Made by a program: the position numbers and the translations under genes. The notes below the pieces were generated by a model that saw only the letters and a program-made list of their open reading frames with translations, made no database searches and was not told the DNA's origin. Shown one piece after another: positions 33,241 to 48,269 of a DNA stretch of 64,000 nucleotides (its first letter is position 1; every line of letters starts with the position of its first letter). This DNA comes from Haliclona indistincta (taxonomy: Eukaryota; Porifera; Demospongiae; Haplosclerida; Chalinidae): positions 12,979,947-13,043,946 of the forward strand of contig OZ024788.1 in the NCBI GenBank assembly GCA_964017065.1, given 5' to 3'.

Positions 33241-34536
33241 AACATAAATATTTTTAAAATATCTGTATCGGTATCGGTATCTGCAGTATGAGTACACAAA
33301 AATCGGTAAATCGGAATATCGGCAAATTTGCATATCGGTGCAACACTAATACAGTACTCATTGATTTTATACTTCCATTGATGTCTTGCTCATTTCAGCA
33401 AACGACAGCTGTGAAGAAGCTTGAAAATATTAAACATGATCATACGAGGAGGATCGATACCTTGATGAAAGCTCAGGTTAGATTATTAACCCTTCTATCA
33501 CTCTCTATTCAACCTCTTGCAGGAGGAGGATGTCTACAAGGCAACACTGATAGAGCTGAACTATGATCTTATAGAGCGAGCATGTTTAGTCATTAGAAGT
33601 GCTGTAGCTAATTCAATGGATTGGAGTGATATTGAGCTGCTTGTGACAGATGCCCAAACCAGAGGAGACCCTGTAGCTCAATCAATACATGGACTCAAAC
33701 TGTATAGTAACCATATTACAATGATGCTCAAGTATGTCAATGTATTGCTATGCTATGTTGGATTTATATGTGTGGTGTTCCTTATAGAGAGCCAGATTTT
33801 AGTGATGAAGACGAAGAAGAGGAGGAAATTGCTAGTAAAAAATGTAAGAAGAAAACTGTTAGTTTATGTATTTCTGTGAGATGACTTGCTTGGTTTGCTG
33901 TTTGTGTAGAAGGGAAAGAAAGACGTCAAGGTTGATATTGATTTGGAGTTATCTGCATACGCTAATGCTAGAAGGTAAGTCAATGCTATACTAGTTTGAC
34001 TAGTTTGTGATACTTGTTTTGTCGTAGGTATTATGACCACAAGAAGCATTCTGCTAAGAAACAGCAAAAGACAATCAATGCTTCTGCAAAGGTAGTGTCA
34101 CTAGCATGGTTGTGTGCTGTTAGTAGTTGTGGTGCTTTCTCAGGCTCTCAAATCAGCTGAGAAGAAGAACAAGCAAGTTCTGAAAGAAGCAGCAACTGTG
34201 TCTAAGATACATAAAGCCAGGAAGGTTGATTGGTAAGAGAAATGTTGAGAGAGAGGGTGGGGTGGTATGTCTTGTACACAGGTTTGAGAAGTTCTACTGG
34301 TTTATTAGTTCAGATAACTACCTCATTATAGGTGGGCGTGACCAACAACAGAATGAACTAGTAGTGAAGAAATATCTCAATGACGGTAATCATGAAACAT
34401 CGGCTTCTTTGATCAATACATTGTCCTGATCTCTCTCCTCAAGGTGACCTGTATGTTCATGCTGACCTCCATGGAGCAACTAGTGTAGTCATCAAGAATC
34501 CAACAGGTGAGCAGGATACAATATTGAGAGATTTAC

Positions 34537-35310
34537 TTCCACTTACCGAGGTGTTTCAAAAAGATATGCTAGAATCGAGCTATCCTGAACTACTGAAGGT
34601 TTGCAGTGCAGTATTTGATACTATCACAGTGACAAAAGAGCAGGCTAGTAAGTTGTGTGAAGATACTGAAAAGCAGAGCAAGTCAAAAGTCTGGTTTAGG
34701 CACAGAGCTGGTCGAGTAACTGCATCAAGGTTCAAGGCTGCAGCTCATACCAACCCTGATAATCCATCTCAGTCACTCATCAAGGAAATTTGCTACCCAA
34801 CAAGCCACAAGGTCTATTCTGAGGCTATCACATGGGGACAGAAAAACGAAGAAGTTGCTCGTGCAATGTACCATTCGTTCATGAAGGAAAAACACTCAAA
34901 CTTCTTACTTACCTCGAGCGGTTTGGTGGTACATCCTGACTATCCCTACCTTGGTGCGTCTCCTGATGGTATTGTGAGGTGTAGCTGCTGTACTGGTACA
35001 GGTGTACTTGAGATAAAGTGCCCCTTTCGCTGCAAAATGCATCGAGGCAAGTAAAAACAAACATTTCTGTTTGAAGGTTGGTGAAGATAGCTCTTGGGAA
35101 TTGAATGCACAACATGCATATTATTACCAAGTGCAAGCTCAGATCAAGCTAACTGGAGCCAAGTACTGTGACTTTGTTGTGTGGAGTCCTTGTGAGTTTG
35201 TAACTCTACGTATCAATCCAGACGCAGAATTTATTTCTCAAGTGGTTGATAAAGTGACAAAATTCTTCAAATTGGGAGTTCTGCCTGAACTAGTTGGCAA
35301 GTGGTTTACA
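34537..35310 (+). pseudogene. YqaJ-type (lambda-exonuclease-like) nuclease fragment
   Basis: Open from the junction with NEMF block B, without its own ATG at the 5' end. It reads WFRHRAGRVTASRF, later YLGASPDGIV and VLEIKCPF: the fold and catalytic signature (D … E-x-K) of YqaJ/PD-(D/E)XK exonucleases, followed by HAYYYQVQAQIKLTGAKYCDF. The part after IKCPF continues in another frame from about 35042, so one small indel interrupts it. It runs into the N gap. Such domains are common in invertebrate repeat-encoded proteins, so I suspect a transposon-derived or multicopy gene inserted or recombined here. Confidence 0.75.
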
Positions 35311-35510
35311 NNNNNNNNNNNNNNNNNNNNNNNNNNNNNNNNNNNNNNNNNNNNNNNNNNNNNNNNNNNNNNNNNNNNNNNNNNNNNNNNNNNNNNNNNN
35401 NNNNNNNNNNNNNNNNNNNNNNNNNNNNNNNNNNNNNNNNNNNNNNNNNNNNNNNNNNNNNNNNNNNNNNNNNNNNNNNNNNNNNNNNNNNNNNNNNNNN
35501 NNNNNNNNNN
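35311..35510. other. Assembly gap (200 N)
   Basis: Exactly 200 Ns. The unit structure is broken here: the expected 3' part of NEMF, the STAT linker and the Death-domain exons for copy C are all missing between 34536 and 36190. Confidence 1.
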
Positions 35511-35812
35511 TGGTGCTAGTTCTTTAACCTAACGTTGGGGCTGGTCGCATAAACCAGTTTTCGCACCGCACTTTTGTAGTAACGCTGGCTGGGTGCCGAG
35601 ATGTTGGTCAAAGGTACGTATACATTAGGACAGTTCACATATCCATTATGAGCTCTTAACTACCAGCACTTACAGAGATCTCCAACCAAACGTGTTCTGC
35701 TACATGCCTCTAAAGAGCGCCATATTGTTTCATGTGTGTGTCACGTGACAAGAAACCATATAATTCATTACATTCAGTAAGGATAGAGGATCATAATGGT
35801 ACCTGCAACATG
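35511..35812. other. Unassigned sequence after the gap
   Basis: It does not match the other units and shows no clear exon. It could be the 3' part of the YqaJ locus. Confidence 0.4.
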
Positions 35813-35820
35813 ATCATAGG

Positions 35821-36118
35821 CAGTGGCGGATCCAGGGGTGGGCCAGGTAGGGCCTGGCCCACCCAAACTAGCCCAGCTAAAATTTTAAAGTTTTAACTAT
35901 AGTGCAACACAAATACCGTTTGAGCAGAGTTCTCACTACTGACTAGCGCACTCGCTGCGCTGTGTAGCCTCCTAGCTATTACGAGCCAATGCGTGTATTA
36001 TAGGCGTTCGCATTCCATTATTTACGCCCTTCATGAATATTAATTAGCTAAAATTTTTCAGCGGCGCTCCGCGCCGCACATTGGCCCGCCCAATCTTATT
36101 TTCCTAGATCCGCCACTG
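35821..36118. mobile_element. hAT-like miniature element, 298 bp
   Basis: The ends CAGTGGCGGATCCAGG and CCTAGATCCGCCACTG are inverted repeats with one mismatch. The 8-bp TSD ATCATAGG is at 35813-35820 and 36119-36126. It is non-coding. Confidence 0.88.
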
Positions 36119-36126
36119 ATCATAGG

Positions 36127-38673
36127 GAACTTGGTTCCTGAGATATGAAACAAAATGTTAAAAACACATTTTTCTACTCTCTTCGTGTGTTCCACTGTAC
36201 ATGACCACGGTTTGTGCTCTACTGTTGACCCTTTCCGCATACAAGAAGTAATAAAACCACTGTATTAACATTGCTGGCAATGGTTGGATCAGTGTGATGA
36301 CTTTAATGCATATCAAATGAAAATTGCTTTGCTATTGGCCTTTGCTGGCATGTGTATATACCGTATTCTATTATTATTTTGTGAAAATTCGGCTCATTTA
36401 CAAGAAATCAAGACCATTTTACAGAATTTTATTTATTGAACTAACTTAATAATTTTATGATTATTAATTTGTTGTTGTCATAGTAACTGTTTACATGACA
36501 AACCACAACTAATCACAACTGTATACTTAGTGCTCATTAGCATTCCAATGTTAATGCACACATAATGCCATCAGTCATTTCTTGCTTATGTGATTGTCAC
36601 ATGGGCTACATGCATAATGAGTAAATATTAATTCATTGTTCTAATCGTGAAGTTTTGGCTGTTACTAACTGCCCTGTTAGTATCACTTACCATTTGATAA
36701 CACTGTATATTACTGATAAAAAGTAGCCAGCGCCAGCACTCACTTTGTTGTAACTACAAACCAAGAGCCTAGCCAGTAAATATATATACAAAGCTGCCAT
36801 GTTTCTCCTGATCTCTCTCATGGCACACATATTTATAGCTGTGTTACCATAGTAAAGAGTCTTTGAGCTGGGTAAACTGCATAGTCTTGTGGCTGATATT
36901 CCTTCAAGAAGACGCTAGAGAGTTGTTTCATTGTTTTATCAGTTGTTCACTGGTATTCTTGCTGTGGTAATGTAAGTGAATGTAAACAAACGCCCACACA
37001 GTTGTGATAACCTATTGCACTATGAAAACAGTATGCAGGGCTTTGCAAGTAGGTTGTCTGAAGCAAGCAGACAGGGTCTAGCTTGTGGTTTGATACAGTT
37101 TACACAATGTACCACAAACAGACTGTGCCATAACAAGAATGTTATAATTATACAAAAATCCTACAGCACTGAAACCTTGTGAAAATAATATTATTTTGTG
37201 TATCATTCCTTGATGTGCCTGTGGAGTCTGAAGAGCCTATAGATCATTTGTGTAGCGATAGCATGAGCTGTGTTGAACGTTAAGAGACACAACTTTGAAA
37301 TCTGTTCACATAATACTTATCTGTCTACACAGCAAGTTTGTAACCTTAACCTCACTTGCAAAGCATTGTACGAACCTGATCTACACTTCAGTTTTAGTAT
37401 CTTGTGTCAAGCTACATGTAGCATGCACACTTTGTGAGTTAAGAACAATCTCTTCCACAACAGATAGCCAGACACCTGCTATGTATGTTTGCTTAGATTC
37501 AGCAAAGGGATCTTTGAAAACCAGCAGCACTTGTGTTTGCAGCAATTAGTATTGCATCAGTTTGGCTTTAGCAGTTTGGCACTGCCTGTTTGTGGAAGAT
37601 TGTGTAAACTGTATCAAACCACAAGCTAGACCCTGTCTGCATGCTTCTGACAACCTACCTGCAGCACTGTATGGAATTTAGATGACTGGCAGTTCCTTTG
37701 ATCGCACCCACGCATTGTAGTACTGTTATGAACTTATTGTACGGTAGGTAGGGTTCACGACATACGTGATATACAGGATCTCGCCCACACATAGTATACT
37801 TTAAATGCGCATAATTGTACTCAGTGAGTATATACCTGCCACTTTCATGGATTTTGTGATGTCACATGTTGATTAATTAACATGAGTACATCTATGATTG
37901 TGTTTTTAAATTAACTACTTTCGGTAGTATGATAATTTATCAGGAAGTAGCATTATTCTTTGTCCTCTTTCCGATCTTGTTACTTACCTTCTCCCAACCC
38001 TAAAGCTCTTTCACTTTTGTTTTTATTACTTGATTATAGTACAAGTGTTCACTGTCGATAGTATAAGTAGTGCGGTACGCATGGGATACCGTATAAATCG
38101 GGAAAATTTTGTTGTTATAATAATTATTTTTGTGGGTCGGATCAACCATAAAAATCAAACATATGAAATTTTTTAAACAAAAATTTGTAAACATGTGTAT
38201 GCTGAGTTGAGAGTAGTATGCTGGAAGTTTATGTTCAAAAACTTAGCTGCAGCTGAAGTATCAGTCTATCTGGAGTTATATTTCAGCCTACTTTGCTGTC
38301 AGGAACAACTCCAACAATCGCCAGCACCTGAGTGTCTTGGTTTGGCGAACAAATGGGCAGAATACTTTCATTCAGTTGGCTCCTACAATCTTGTATACAC
38401 AATAACCAGAATTCAAGCATCCTTATACAGCTGTCAGCAGCAACAGTCATGCACTCTTGTCTAGAAGCTGTGTATGCTTGCATGCACTTAGATAAAATTA
38501 ATAATTATTATCGTTGGGCGAGTCGACCCACGAAAATATTTTAACACAAAAATTTTGTTATGCGAAATCTCCCGATGTACAGTAAATGAAAATTACCTCA
38601 CTGAATTTGTCAGAAACATTGAAGTCGTTACATTTGCATCACAGCTTTCTTTTCTACTTGTTTCGATCATTAG
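36127..38673. other. Upstream region of NLR C, duplicated unit spacer
   Basis: From about 36190 it is paralogous to 23880-26094 and to 56160-59044. No Death-domain exon lies here. It ends with the same pyrimidine tract and CATTAG acceptor as the other copies. No gene is seen. Confidence 0.5.
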
Positions 38674-41600
38674 ATGCCACATTGTCCGATGAACCTGCAA
38701 TGAGTTTCCCCCTTGCTTATACAAGCAATCCTGATGGTCCTCCTCCATCTCAACGACCTAAAATAGATACTTTTGCTCATAAATCCTACCACTCACCAAC
38801 TCATGTCGCTCAATCTTTACCATCATCCAGTAGAACCTCTTCATTTAAACGATATTCTTCCTCTGATTACGATCAACCTTCTCATGGTCTTCCTCCTCCT
38901 AAGCATCCTAGACTAGTCACTGCACCATCCTCTCCCCTCACCACTCTTCATGGACCCACCAGTACAGTAGTGTTACACACTGCAGGCCCTCACCGAGATC
39001 CTGGATACGAGTCTACCATTACAGCTGCTTCACCCTCAGTAGCCCCTCACCCACCACCTGCTACCACTGCTTCTCCTTGCATGCAACGATATGCAACTTA
39101 TCTTAAAGATCGATATACTTTTAAAAAGACTCCAGTATATGACAAAGAATCTAATCTGCTAAAATACAAGTCGAAGTCATTCATTAATATTGCTTTAGTT
39201 GAAAAAGAATCAGTAAATCCAAGAATGACAGAGAGTGATAAGAATGATATGATCATGGACAGACTGCATGGTCACGTTGATGCTATCCAGAAGAGAAAAA
39301 CCAAACTAAATTTTAGTAATGTCTGTATGTGTGAGAACGGTGATGTAGCTCGTAGTGTGCTTGTTGAGGGGGCACCTGGGGTTGGTAAGACTACGTTTGC
39401 ATTTGAGTTGTGCAAGCAATGGGCCAGAGGAAAGATCCTGCAGGAGTGGGGAGTGGTGGTTATTATCAAGCTGAGAGACAGGAGCACGAGGACAGCTCAA
39501 ACTATCAATGACATCTTGTACCATCCTGACCCTGAGATACACAAACAAGTAGTGAAAGAACTTGTTGAACGAAATGGCAAAGGAATGCTGTTGATATTGG
39601 ATGGCTATGACGAGCTCACCACTGAGCAGACAGAATCTTGCTCTGTAATTCAGCGCCTGATTAGTAGACAGCGACTTTTTCAGGCCACGCTAATGGTGAC
39701 CAGTAGACCACTTGCCACTAGAACACTCCATCCTGAGTTTCGGGAGTCCATCGACCAGCACATAGAAGTGCTGGGGTTCACAGATAAGAACATTAAAGAG
39801 TACATCAACTCAGCTTGTGGAGACAACCCAGAACTAGTAGAAGATATCAATGAGTACCTTTCCTGTCATCCATTCTCATCTTCTCTTATGTTCAATCCTC
39901 TACAATGTGCCATAGTGACTGACATTTACTGCAGCTACTGGCGGAATGGGGAGAAAGGGTTTGCCCCAAAGACCCTCACTGAACTATACACAGGTCTTGT
40001 CCATACTCTGTTGCTACGATACCTCACACACCATCCTGTACACAAGGACAGAGACTGGAGATTAAGAGACATGAGTGATCTACCAGAGGTTGTGAAGCAG
40101 GAGCTTAAAGCAGTGACTGCACTAGCAGCAAAGGGAATAGAGAAGCAACAGTATGTGTTTGATGAAGAAGATGACAATGTACCATCAGAGACACTTGGTC
40201 TGATGCAGAGAGAGGAGGAACTGACTGCAGGTATTGGGATATCATCGTCACACAACTTTCTACATCTTACATTGCAAGAATATCTTGCAGCAGTGCACTA
40301 TTCCCAGCAATGTGACAGCCCAGAGCAACTGTCACAAATTCTAGGTCAGAATGGCGTTATTCCTCTTTGCCACTTTTTAGAATCATATGGAAAGAAAGGA
40401 GATAAGTTTTCATCTTCCTCAGCTACTCACTGGCCAGCGGTACTCTTCCTAGCAGGTAGAACACGACTCAGTGGTATTGATCTTAACCTTCTGAAACATG
40501 GTCTTCATGATTCATCAGTTGATGTGTCATTGCTTCATTTGTTGTATGAGACTCAGTGTCCACAGCTCATTCAGTCAACTCTAGTCACTAGTGGTCAGTA
40601 TATGTCTGTTAATGGTCGTTCTGCTCTAGACTGGTTTGTCATTGGTTTCTGTATTGCCAACAGCACTAGCACTTGGAGAATAGAGAAGAAAGCTAATAAC
40701 GCCTTGAAGCACTTCAATCATCTTGTCATGGGTCTGAAGTTAGCACCTCAGGATGGTAGTGGAGAGGGAGAGGGTAAGATAGTCTCATTAGTCTTCAGTG
40801 GATCCTGGTCCGGAAATTGCAAGATTCTATCACAGCTTAATCCCTTCACTAAAAGCGTGACTGATATTACATTAGTTGGTCCTAAACAAGACACAGAGCG
40901 TAATCCAGTGAGTAGTAAAGGAAAGACAAATTATGAAAAGATCCTCGATTGCTGTGCTTGTCCACTTTTGAATGATCTTTGCATAAGGAATGCTAATGTC
41001 AATTTTCCTTATTATCATTATATTTCACAACAGATCAATCTCCACACACTGTCACTCACGAGATGTAAGCTCAGCATTGAGACCAGTACCTCACTCATCT
41101 CTTCTCTACAGTCTCCAAATTGTACATTACTAAAGATTTCATTAGATGACTGCACTATTTCCAGTGCTGACTGTAGCTACCAGTTCTCTATCTGTACATT
41201 GCAAAATACAAATGGTAAAGTGTCTTTGACTGCTACTGGTTCTTGTAGTGCTATCAATCACTGGTTATCACTATTATCATCCTACTCGGTTCAGTTGACT
41301 GAATCGATCTTATCCATTACTAAGCAAGAAACCGATGAGACACTTGAGGGGATTGGTTTATTTAGTCACATGTTAGAGATCTTAAACTTCAATAGTACTT
41401 GTTTCAAATTTTCGTTTCCTCTATTCTTTGAACCGTGCCAGAAAAATCTTCACACTCTGGCAATGGCAAAGTGTGAGCTCAGCAGTGAAGCCACTAGCTC
41501 GCTCATCCACTCTCTTCAGTCTCCTAACAGCAGACTACTAAATAAACTGTCATTTCAAGATTGCACTTTTTCTACTCCTGACCACACCTACTGTTTCACT

Positions 41601-42674
41601 CTCTTTGAGTTGCTAGAAACTAATGGTAAAAATTCTCTGAAAGCTGAAGGTTCTTCATTTGCTATCAATCACTGGTTGTTATACATACCATCCTATGCTA
41701 ATCTAATGACTGAACTAAACTTGTATGTTACAGAACAAGATTCTTCACCAGATGAGACACTAGAGGGGATTAGTTTGAACAATCTCCACACTCTGTCACT
41801 GACTAAATGTCAACTTAGATATGAAACCACCAAATCATTCATCCACTCTCTGCAGTCTAAACATTGCAAACTAAACAAACTAACACTACAAAACTGCACT
41901 ATTCCTTCTACTGACAGCACTATTCCATCTATTGATGATTTGTCTTTCTCTGAGGTGCAACATGGTAATTTTTCTCTGTCTGCTACTGGTTCTTGTAGTG
42001 AAATCAATCACTGGTTATCACTATTATCATCGTACACAAAGATAAAGTTGACTGAAACTATCCTTAAGATTAAAGGACAAGATTCTTTATCTAATGAGAC
42101 ACTTGAGAATATTAGTTTGTATCGTGATGTGTTAGAGATCTTAAGAATTGATTTTTGGAAAAGTTTTGTCATTCCTCAATTCGTAGGACAACAGCAGAAC
42201 AATCTCCACACTCTGTCATTGAATCAGTGTAATCTCAGCAGTGAATCCACTAGCTCACTCATCCACTCCCTGCAGTCTCCTCACTGCAGACTACACAAAC
42301 TAGTACTGTATGACTGCACTATTCCCACTACTGACCACACCCACCTCACCACAGCTATTGTCAGCAGCACCACGATAACACACCTTTTCTTTGTTGATAG
42401 ATACATTGATACTCCAACACTCACAGCACTGGTCAGTGGTCTCAAACAGAACAGAACAATGGAGAAAGTAGTTATTGACAATGGTTTATACTACTCAGCA
42501 CCTTTCACTAAAGAACAGTTCCAATTATTGATAGAGGCTGTAGACAGCAGTGCTGTGAAGAAACTTTATCTATATAAATACCACAAGAAGTTGTTGAATG
42601 ACTGTCCTATCTCCAGAGATGATGTGGTGATTGAGTGGTATGATGATGCTTATGATGTGTACAAGAAGTGGTGA
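38674..42674 (+). CDS. NLR copy C: NACHT-LRR exon, complete and open
   Basis: Open from the acceptor through ATG 38700 to TGA, 1324 residues, the longest copy. The order of parts is as in B: Pro/Ser-rich linker with a short extra insertion (GPHRDPGYES), NACHT with GAPGVGKTTF and LLILDGYDEL, NFLHLTLQEYLAAV, then the LRR array. The LRR region differs most from A and B, with different repeat order and unit composition, while the NACHT core is nearly the same. This pattern is typical of receptors whose recognition surface diversifies. No Death-domain exons are found upstream in this window, so it may lack them or they are lost in the gap region. The 3' flank matches that of B. Confidence 0.92.
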
Positions 42675-43102
42675 CTCTCAACTACTGGTATGATGAGGTT
42701 AGTGTTATTGTTCTATTCTCAAAATGTGCTACGCAAGCTTTATGGCTTTAAACTATAAATTTTTTGAAAGTATAATGATTTTCATTATTATTTTATTTGA
42801 GTGTCTTTACATTGTTGATGTTAGTTGTGATGATTACAGTATGTTAGTAGCTATACAGTATATCTCATGCTCTCAGTGCTCAGCTCAAGCCTCACTCAGT
42901 GAATACAGTGAACTACAGTACAGCAGTGCTGCTACTAACCACCTTCATACTATCAGTGAGTCACCTTTATTAACCCTTCCATCACTCTACTACCACTCAG
43001 TACATGATCCATTACTGTATTATCCTGTTATTAAGAGTGATATTACCACAAGAAGGAAATATGAACCAGCTGTGAAATTTTGTCATTTCTCTCCTTCTTC
43101 AG
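42675..43102. other. 3' flank of NLR C, shared with copy B
   Basis: Paralogous to 29970-30395 with few changes. It carries the same unassigned open segment ending at a GTGAGT. Confidence 0.4.
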
Positions 43103-43362
43103 CTTTTGTGGGCAAAGAGTCACCAACCAGTTATCAACAGGAGCAATTCTCAACAATCAGAAGGCTATGGAGTACAATGCTCAATTAAACTGGTACTCTT
43201 CAGTGCAACTTGAATTTCATGCAACTCAAGAAGATTAAGAGGAGCTCAGAGAGGAGGGCGGCTGAGACTGTCACTGAAGAAAAGTTTCCTTTTCTCTAAC
43301 TCGGATGGATGGTATTCAGTATGACAGCAGCAGGAGCTGGAGGAATGAATGATCCTGTTCAG
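43103..43362 (+). pseudogene. STAT5-like fragment, DNA-binding domain (unit C)
   Basis: The same exon as in unit A, with a 4-bp insertion near 43183 that shifts the frame, and the shared TAA at 43297-43299. The SLPVVVI exon and the early NEMF exons present in unit A are missing. Confidence 0.8.
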
Positions 43363-43449
43363 GTAGTGTGTGTCTATCATTGTACAACAGTTGAATTAGC
43401 ATGTCATAATCAACTCAAACTATGTACACACAAACAGACAATCTTACTT

Positions 43450-43505
43450 ACTCACTCTCTCTCTCTCTCACTCTCTCTATCTCTATCTCTCTCCCTCTCC
43501 CTCTC
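43450..43505. repeat. CT-rich microsatellite
   Basis: Paralogue of 7665-7744, shorter and interrupted. It precedes the first NEMF exon of block C. Confidence 0.85.
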
Positions 43506-43511
43506 CTGAAA

Positions 43512-46261
<2,750 letters not shown>

Positions 46262-46290
46262 GTATATAGCTCCTAACAGTATGTAGCAAG

Positions 46291-46805
46291 CTCAGCAACC
46301 AGCAGCTGAGCTTGCTACCATCTTCTGGGACAATGCCTTCACTGAAGCGGTACAACACTATTTCACTGTGTGAGTCAATCCTGTTCTCTTGTTCTCAATC
46401 TTCCTCTACTACTACAGTACCTACTGTACAGTGAACATGTCTTGATTCTTATTCTCTTTCCTACTGTGCAGAATCCAGAGCAGTTTGTAGTCCCAGAGGT
46501 CGTACCATGGTCTAAGGTTGGTGATGCTCTCGGCTACTATTTCCTGTCTCACACTGGGAGTGGTCTCACTCATCAGAACCTTGACTACCTGGGTTGAAAA
46601 CTATGCTGTATGTAGGTGGGTGTGGTTAGTGTGATAGTGTACATGTGTCATTGTGTGTCTCAGGGATGGAGGAGGATATCAAGCAGATGTCAGTCACTCG
46701 CCAGCAGATGTGTAGAGACCAGCTGCGTACTCGTACCTCTAAATTCTGTGAGTGGTTCTATAAACACCTTGATCTGATCAAGACCTTCACTGCACTGAAA
46801 CGAGA
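46291..46805 (+). pseudogene. STAT5-like fragment, linker domain (unit C)
   Basis: The same exons as 13523-14047: ATIFWDNAFTEAVQHYFTV, then EQFVVPEVVPWSKVGDALGYY, then MSVTRQQMCRDQL and FCEWFYKHLDLIK ending at a GTGAGT donor. A stop follows DYLG. No SH2 part is seen. Confidence 0.75.
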
Positions 46806-47052
46806 GTGAGTGTAAGAGTGAGTTAATGAGTGTATCAGTTATCATTGATGATTCTCTCTCTCTTTTCTGACTCAGCTAGTGGCTGGGGTGTGTCAGTCAC
46901 ATGATCTGGTATCATGTGTATTAACTGCAAGTCTGCAACACCATCTGAGTGTTTGAATTGAGCTTCTTTATTTCTCTCTACAAAATAAGACAAGAACCAT
47001 TATTCACTCTTGATTAAGTAAGAGGCGGATTATTTGTGTTGCTTCAAACACG

Positions 47053-47278
47053 ATGTTCTCATCTTTGCTGACTGGTCTATACACATGTTCCACTCTCCTA
47101 GCTCAGACTACACATGATCTCACTCCACTAGCTTGTAATAATTATAGTCAACAGCAGCAGCACAGATCAGGTGAGAGTGTGTGTTGTGTCAGCTCTATTC
47201 TAAGCCATCATTTTCTCAGTGTGGTCAGCAGCAACTAGCAACAGCCACTGCAGTACTGACCCATGTGACACCAGCTGA
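47053..47278 (+). CDS. Small two-exon reading frame, copy of 14283-14508
   Basis: Exon 47053-47170 and exon 47220-47278 keep the same 58-residue frame, donor and acceptor as the copy in unit A (MFSSLLTGLYTC). Preservation of both splice sites across the duplication is mild support for function. The product is unrecognised. Confidence 0.3.
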
Positions 47279-47515
47279 GGAGTGGTCGACATCAGAACGG
47301 GCAGGAGCCAGAGACTAACTCACTATATCACTCACTCTAGCTCCTTTATGTAATGTATGTACATACCATTATACCAACATTGAATCACTTTCTACACCAT
47401 TTGATCACTTAATTATTTATCACTCAGTCTTCTGATACAACATGATAGCAGTGGATGAGCACGCACTGATGATGTACTAGTGGGTCTTGAATGAGATTGA
47501 CATTTTGGGTCGTAC

Positions 47516-47552
47516 TAGCCTCGTACCCAAGCGCTAGTGAGGTACGAGGCTA
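47516..47552. mobile_element. 37-bp back-to-back Mutator-like ends
   Basis: TAGCCTCGTACCC and GGTACGAGGCTA enclose about a dozen bases, with the 9-bp TSD GGGTCGTAC on both sides (47507-47515 and 47553-47561). Paralogue of 14756-14792. Confidence 0.8.
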
Positions 47553-48269
47553 GGGTCGTACCATGTAGCTGCAGATTTGGATTTAAGTTGCTACACAGCC
47601 TAAACGGGAACCGTTTCCAAGAGTTTCCTAACTTGTTACACTTTTAGTGTTCAAGCAGTTTGCAAACAATTATTATTAGTTTCCAAACCTATATTATAAA
47701 TTACTTTCACATCTTGGTAAAATTTAATATTAGTATTAGTTTCTAAATTCGTACGTACACCTCGATACTCATTGCATGCAGTCAACTGCATGAACTTTTT
47801 CGCGCCAAGATATCTTATCTGACCACAGCTTCTCACGCATGCGTATTATCCAACACGTGTTAGCTGCGGCTAGAGTATCAGGGCTAGTCATGAGCTGCCA
47901 GGGCCATGGGGCTAGCTAGGGCGCGCGCCTAGGGATACACTCAGCTTCGCGCTATAGTTTTGTTCTGGGTCATAAAAGTGGCTGGATCTTGGTCTTAGCT
48001 TATGTCTGCGATATGGTGAGTGATGTATTCTTGTTGTGTGCACTGTGTTGGTCTAGTCTGTACAGTAGTTGGGCGTGGCCCAAACTAGTCTAAGATAGAC
48101 TGGCTCCATCACAGAGCTAGTTCATCAGTCATTTATCATCAATACATTTCATATACATCAAATTAATCTTCTCTTTCTACTCTTGTGTTGCAGACTTTCA
48201 AGACTGTTGTTTGTGCGTGTTAGTATCAATACAACTGTAGTTAGTGATCGAGTCTCTTTGTGATTGCAG

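Larger units (their letters stand above)
31053..33348 (+). mobile_element. Complete hAT transposon, 2296 bp
   Basis: The 15-bp perfect inverted termini are TAGTGTTGCACCGAT and its mirror. The identical 8-bp TSD ATACAGTA is at 31045-31052 and 33349-33356. The empty site is visible in the three other NEMF blocks (for example 8660-8680). Many TATCGG words lie just inside both ends, as expected for transposase-binding subterminal repeats. An intact 604-codon transposase lies between. Perfect TSD and TIRs and an open frame suggest a recent insertion. Confidence 0.93.
30588..34536 (+). pseudogene. NEMF: NEMF-like exon block B, split by a hAT transposon
   Basis: It begins inside the exon coding ALAEADGLFKSL and runs through the coiled-coil and NFACT-R exons to [19 protein letters not shown] (34445-34507), then stops at a junction in the next intron (about 34536). 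A 2-bp insertion in the exon at about 30974 (compare VDEFFSAKSGQ in A1) shifts the frame. The intron after that exon holds the hAT element at 31053-33348. The downstream NFACT-R exons and the STAT linker are missing, replaced by a YqaJ-type reading frame and the assembly gap. Confidence 0.85.

Noticed and set aside
35071..35532. 153-codon frame across the N gap
   Set aside because: Only the part before 35311 is sequence. The rest is unknown bases.
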